From contig JACCYP010000208.1 in assembly GCA_013696425.1 (NCBI GenBank), forward strand, positions 1 to 5,678: a DNA stretch of 5,678 nucleotides. The letters run 5' to 3'. Positions 4,946 through 5,678 of the stretch are shown one piece after another. The stretch comes from Thermoleophilaceae bacterium. Its GTDB lineage: Bacteria; Actinomycetota; Thermoleophilia; Solirubrobacterales; Thermoleophilaceae. How positions within the stretch are numbered: the stretch's first letter is position 1; each line of letters opens with the position of its first letter. The notes beneath the pieces were generated by a model. The model saw only the letters and a list, made by a program, of their open reading frames with translations. It was not told the origin of the DNA and did no database searches. The translations under genes were made by a program, and so were the position numbers.

Positions 4946-5678
4946 ATCGCTGCACGAGCCCGCAGAGTCCTCCTTGCCTGCCTCGCCGCGTGTGCGGTGC
5001 TCGTGGCGGCCGCGCCGGCGGGCGCCATCGTCGGCGGCAGCGCCGCGACTGATAGTGGCTCAACCGTGTTCCTCATCGACGAGAAGGATGCCACCAAGAC
5101 CGAGCCGGCCAGTACCAAGACGTGCACCGGCACGCTCGTCGCCCGCTCCGTCGTACTGACCGCGGCACACTGCGTCGACAACGACCCCGATCGGGTTCGC
5201 GTGTTCGCCGGTCTGCTCGATCTCGCCACCGCGCCGAGCGCCCCCAACGACTTCCTCGTCACCCGCATCCAGGAGAGCCGCGACTTCGAGAAGGGGTCCA
5301 AGACGGTGAAGCCCAACGACATCGCCTACCTCGAGCTCGGCCGCAACGCCACCCAGACCCCGAGCTCCATGAGCTACGACCGTCCCAAGGCCGGAGCGGA
5401 CGGGCGCTCCCGCGGGTACGGAGCCATCGCGGAGAACGTCGTCGACGGCAAGCCTGTGGTCCCGCCCGAAGGGGCGAACACGCTCCTTCGCGAGGGGCTC
5501 GTTCGCATCGTGGATTGCCCGAAGGGCGCCTACAAGGACGTCTTCTGTTCGAACTACACCAAGAGCACCCCGGGCATCGGACCCTGCCGCGGGGACTCCG
5601 GTGGCCCCCTGCTGTCGGCGAGCTCAAAGAAGCTGGTCGGCGTGTTCTCCGGCTCGGCCGCGGGGTGCAAGACCAACG
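4946..5678 (+). CDS. secreted chymotrypsin-fold (S1) serine protease, paralogue (3' end outside window)
   Basis: The frame is open to the right edge: 244 visible residues counted from ATC 4946. Signal peptide 1-27: AARARR n-region, Leu/Ala/Val core, PAGA cleavage site giving a classical IVGG mature N-terminus. Cys16 in LAAC could also be a lipobox, a less likely alternative. Catalytic triad His75 (LTAAHC), Asp125 (KPNDIAYL), Ser218 (CRGDSGGP); Cys60/76, 191/201, 214/241. The pocket-base residue is Gly212, not Asp, as in the upstream paralogue. More than half of the aligned protease-domain residues are identical between the two by eye. No ATG, GTG or TTG lies at a sensible start: the nearest upstream in-frame TTG (4757) is inside R4, and the first GTG (codon 18) falls within the signal peptide. 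ATC 4946 or CTG 4928 are the options. Likely exported to degrade protein outside the cell. Confidence 0.9.
   Translation, partial: MAARARRVLLACLAACAVLVAAAPAGAIVGGSAATDSGSTVFLIDEKDATKTEPASTKTCTGTLVARSVVLTAAHCVDNDPDRVRVFAGLLDLATAPSAPNDFLVTRIQESRDFEKGSKTVKPNDIAYLELGRNATQTPSSMSYDRPKAGADGRSRGYGAIAENVVDGKPVVPPEGANTLLREGLVRIVDCPKGAYKDVFCSNYTKSTPGIGPCRGDSGGPLLSASSKKLVGVFSGSAAGCKTN

Overview
The window is GC-rich, uses almost only G/C-ending codons, and encodes secreted proteins plus an alpha/beta hydrolase-cyclase fusion. This suggests a soil-type actinobacterium, perhaps Thermoleophilia/Solirubrobacterales. That placement is an inference from protein style only.

Layout, left to right. Positions 2-457 hold the 3' end of a secreted-type beta-rich protein. 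Twenty bases on, at 479-520 on the minus strand, lies the 3' half of a tRNA-Arg with no 5' half, which looks like an integration scar. Positions 521-951 hold no convincing gene. Four copies of a repeat then punctuate the rest: R1 952-1070, R2 1231-1386, R3 2975-3031 and R4 4746-4901. Every copy ends in the same 50 nt. These match the 3' half of a tRNA-Pro (anticodon loop reading GGG, variable region, T arm, acceptor strand), and homology stops at the discriminator base. R2 and R4 also share about 105 nt upstream: a GGTACC-type hairpin and an inverted repeat enclosing a 27-nt G-tract array. R1 keeps a shortened version of this upstream part and R3 has none of it.

Between the repeats lie single genes or gene fragments: a hydrolase-adenylate cyclase fusion (to 2798), the N-terminal piece of a GH46 chitosanase cut off where R3 begins, a secreted chymotrypsin-fold serine protease with two extra C-terminal domains (to 4641), and a paralogous secreted protease that runs off the right edge. 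The layout resembles a cassette or accretion array built on tRNA-Pro 3' ends. No integrase gene is visible.

All three genes whose 5' end is visible have an in-frame ATC where homology or the signal peptide predicts the start. Each ATC sits 6-7 nt (9 nt in one alternative reading) downstream of a -10-like hexamer, with no Shine-Dalgarno sequence and no well-placed ATG. This looks like leaderless transcription with a non-canonical start. It is the oddest feature of the window and needs experimental proof.

No metabolic pathway links the genes. Two are paralogous exoproteases, one is probably a cAMP-signalling enzyme, and one is a dead glycoside hydrolase.
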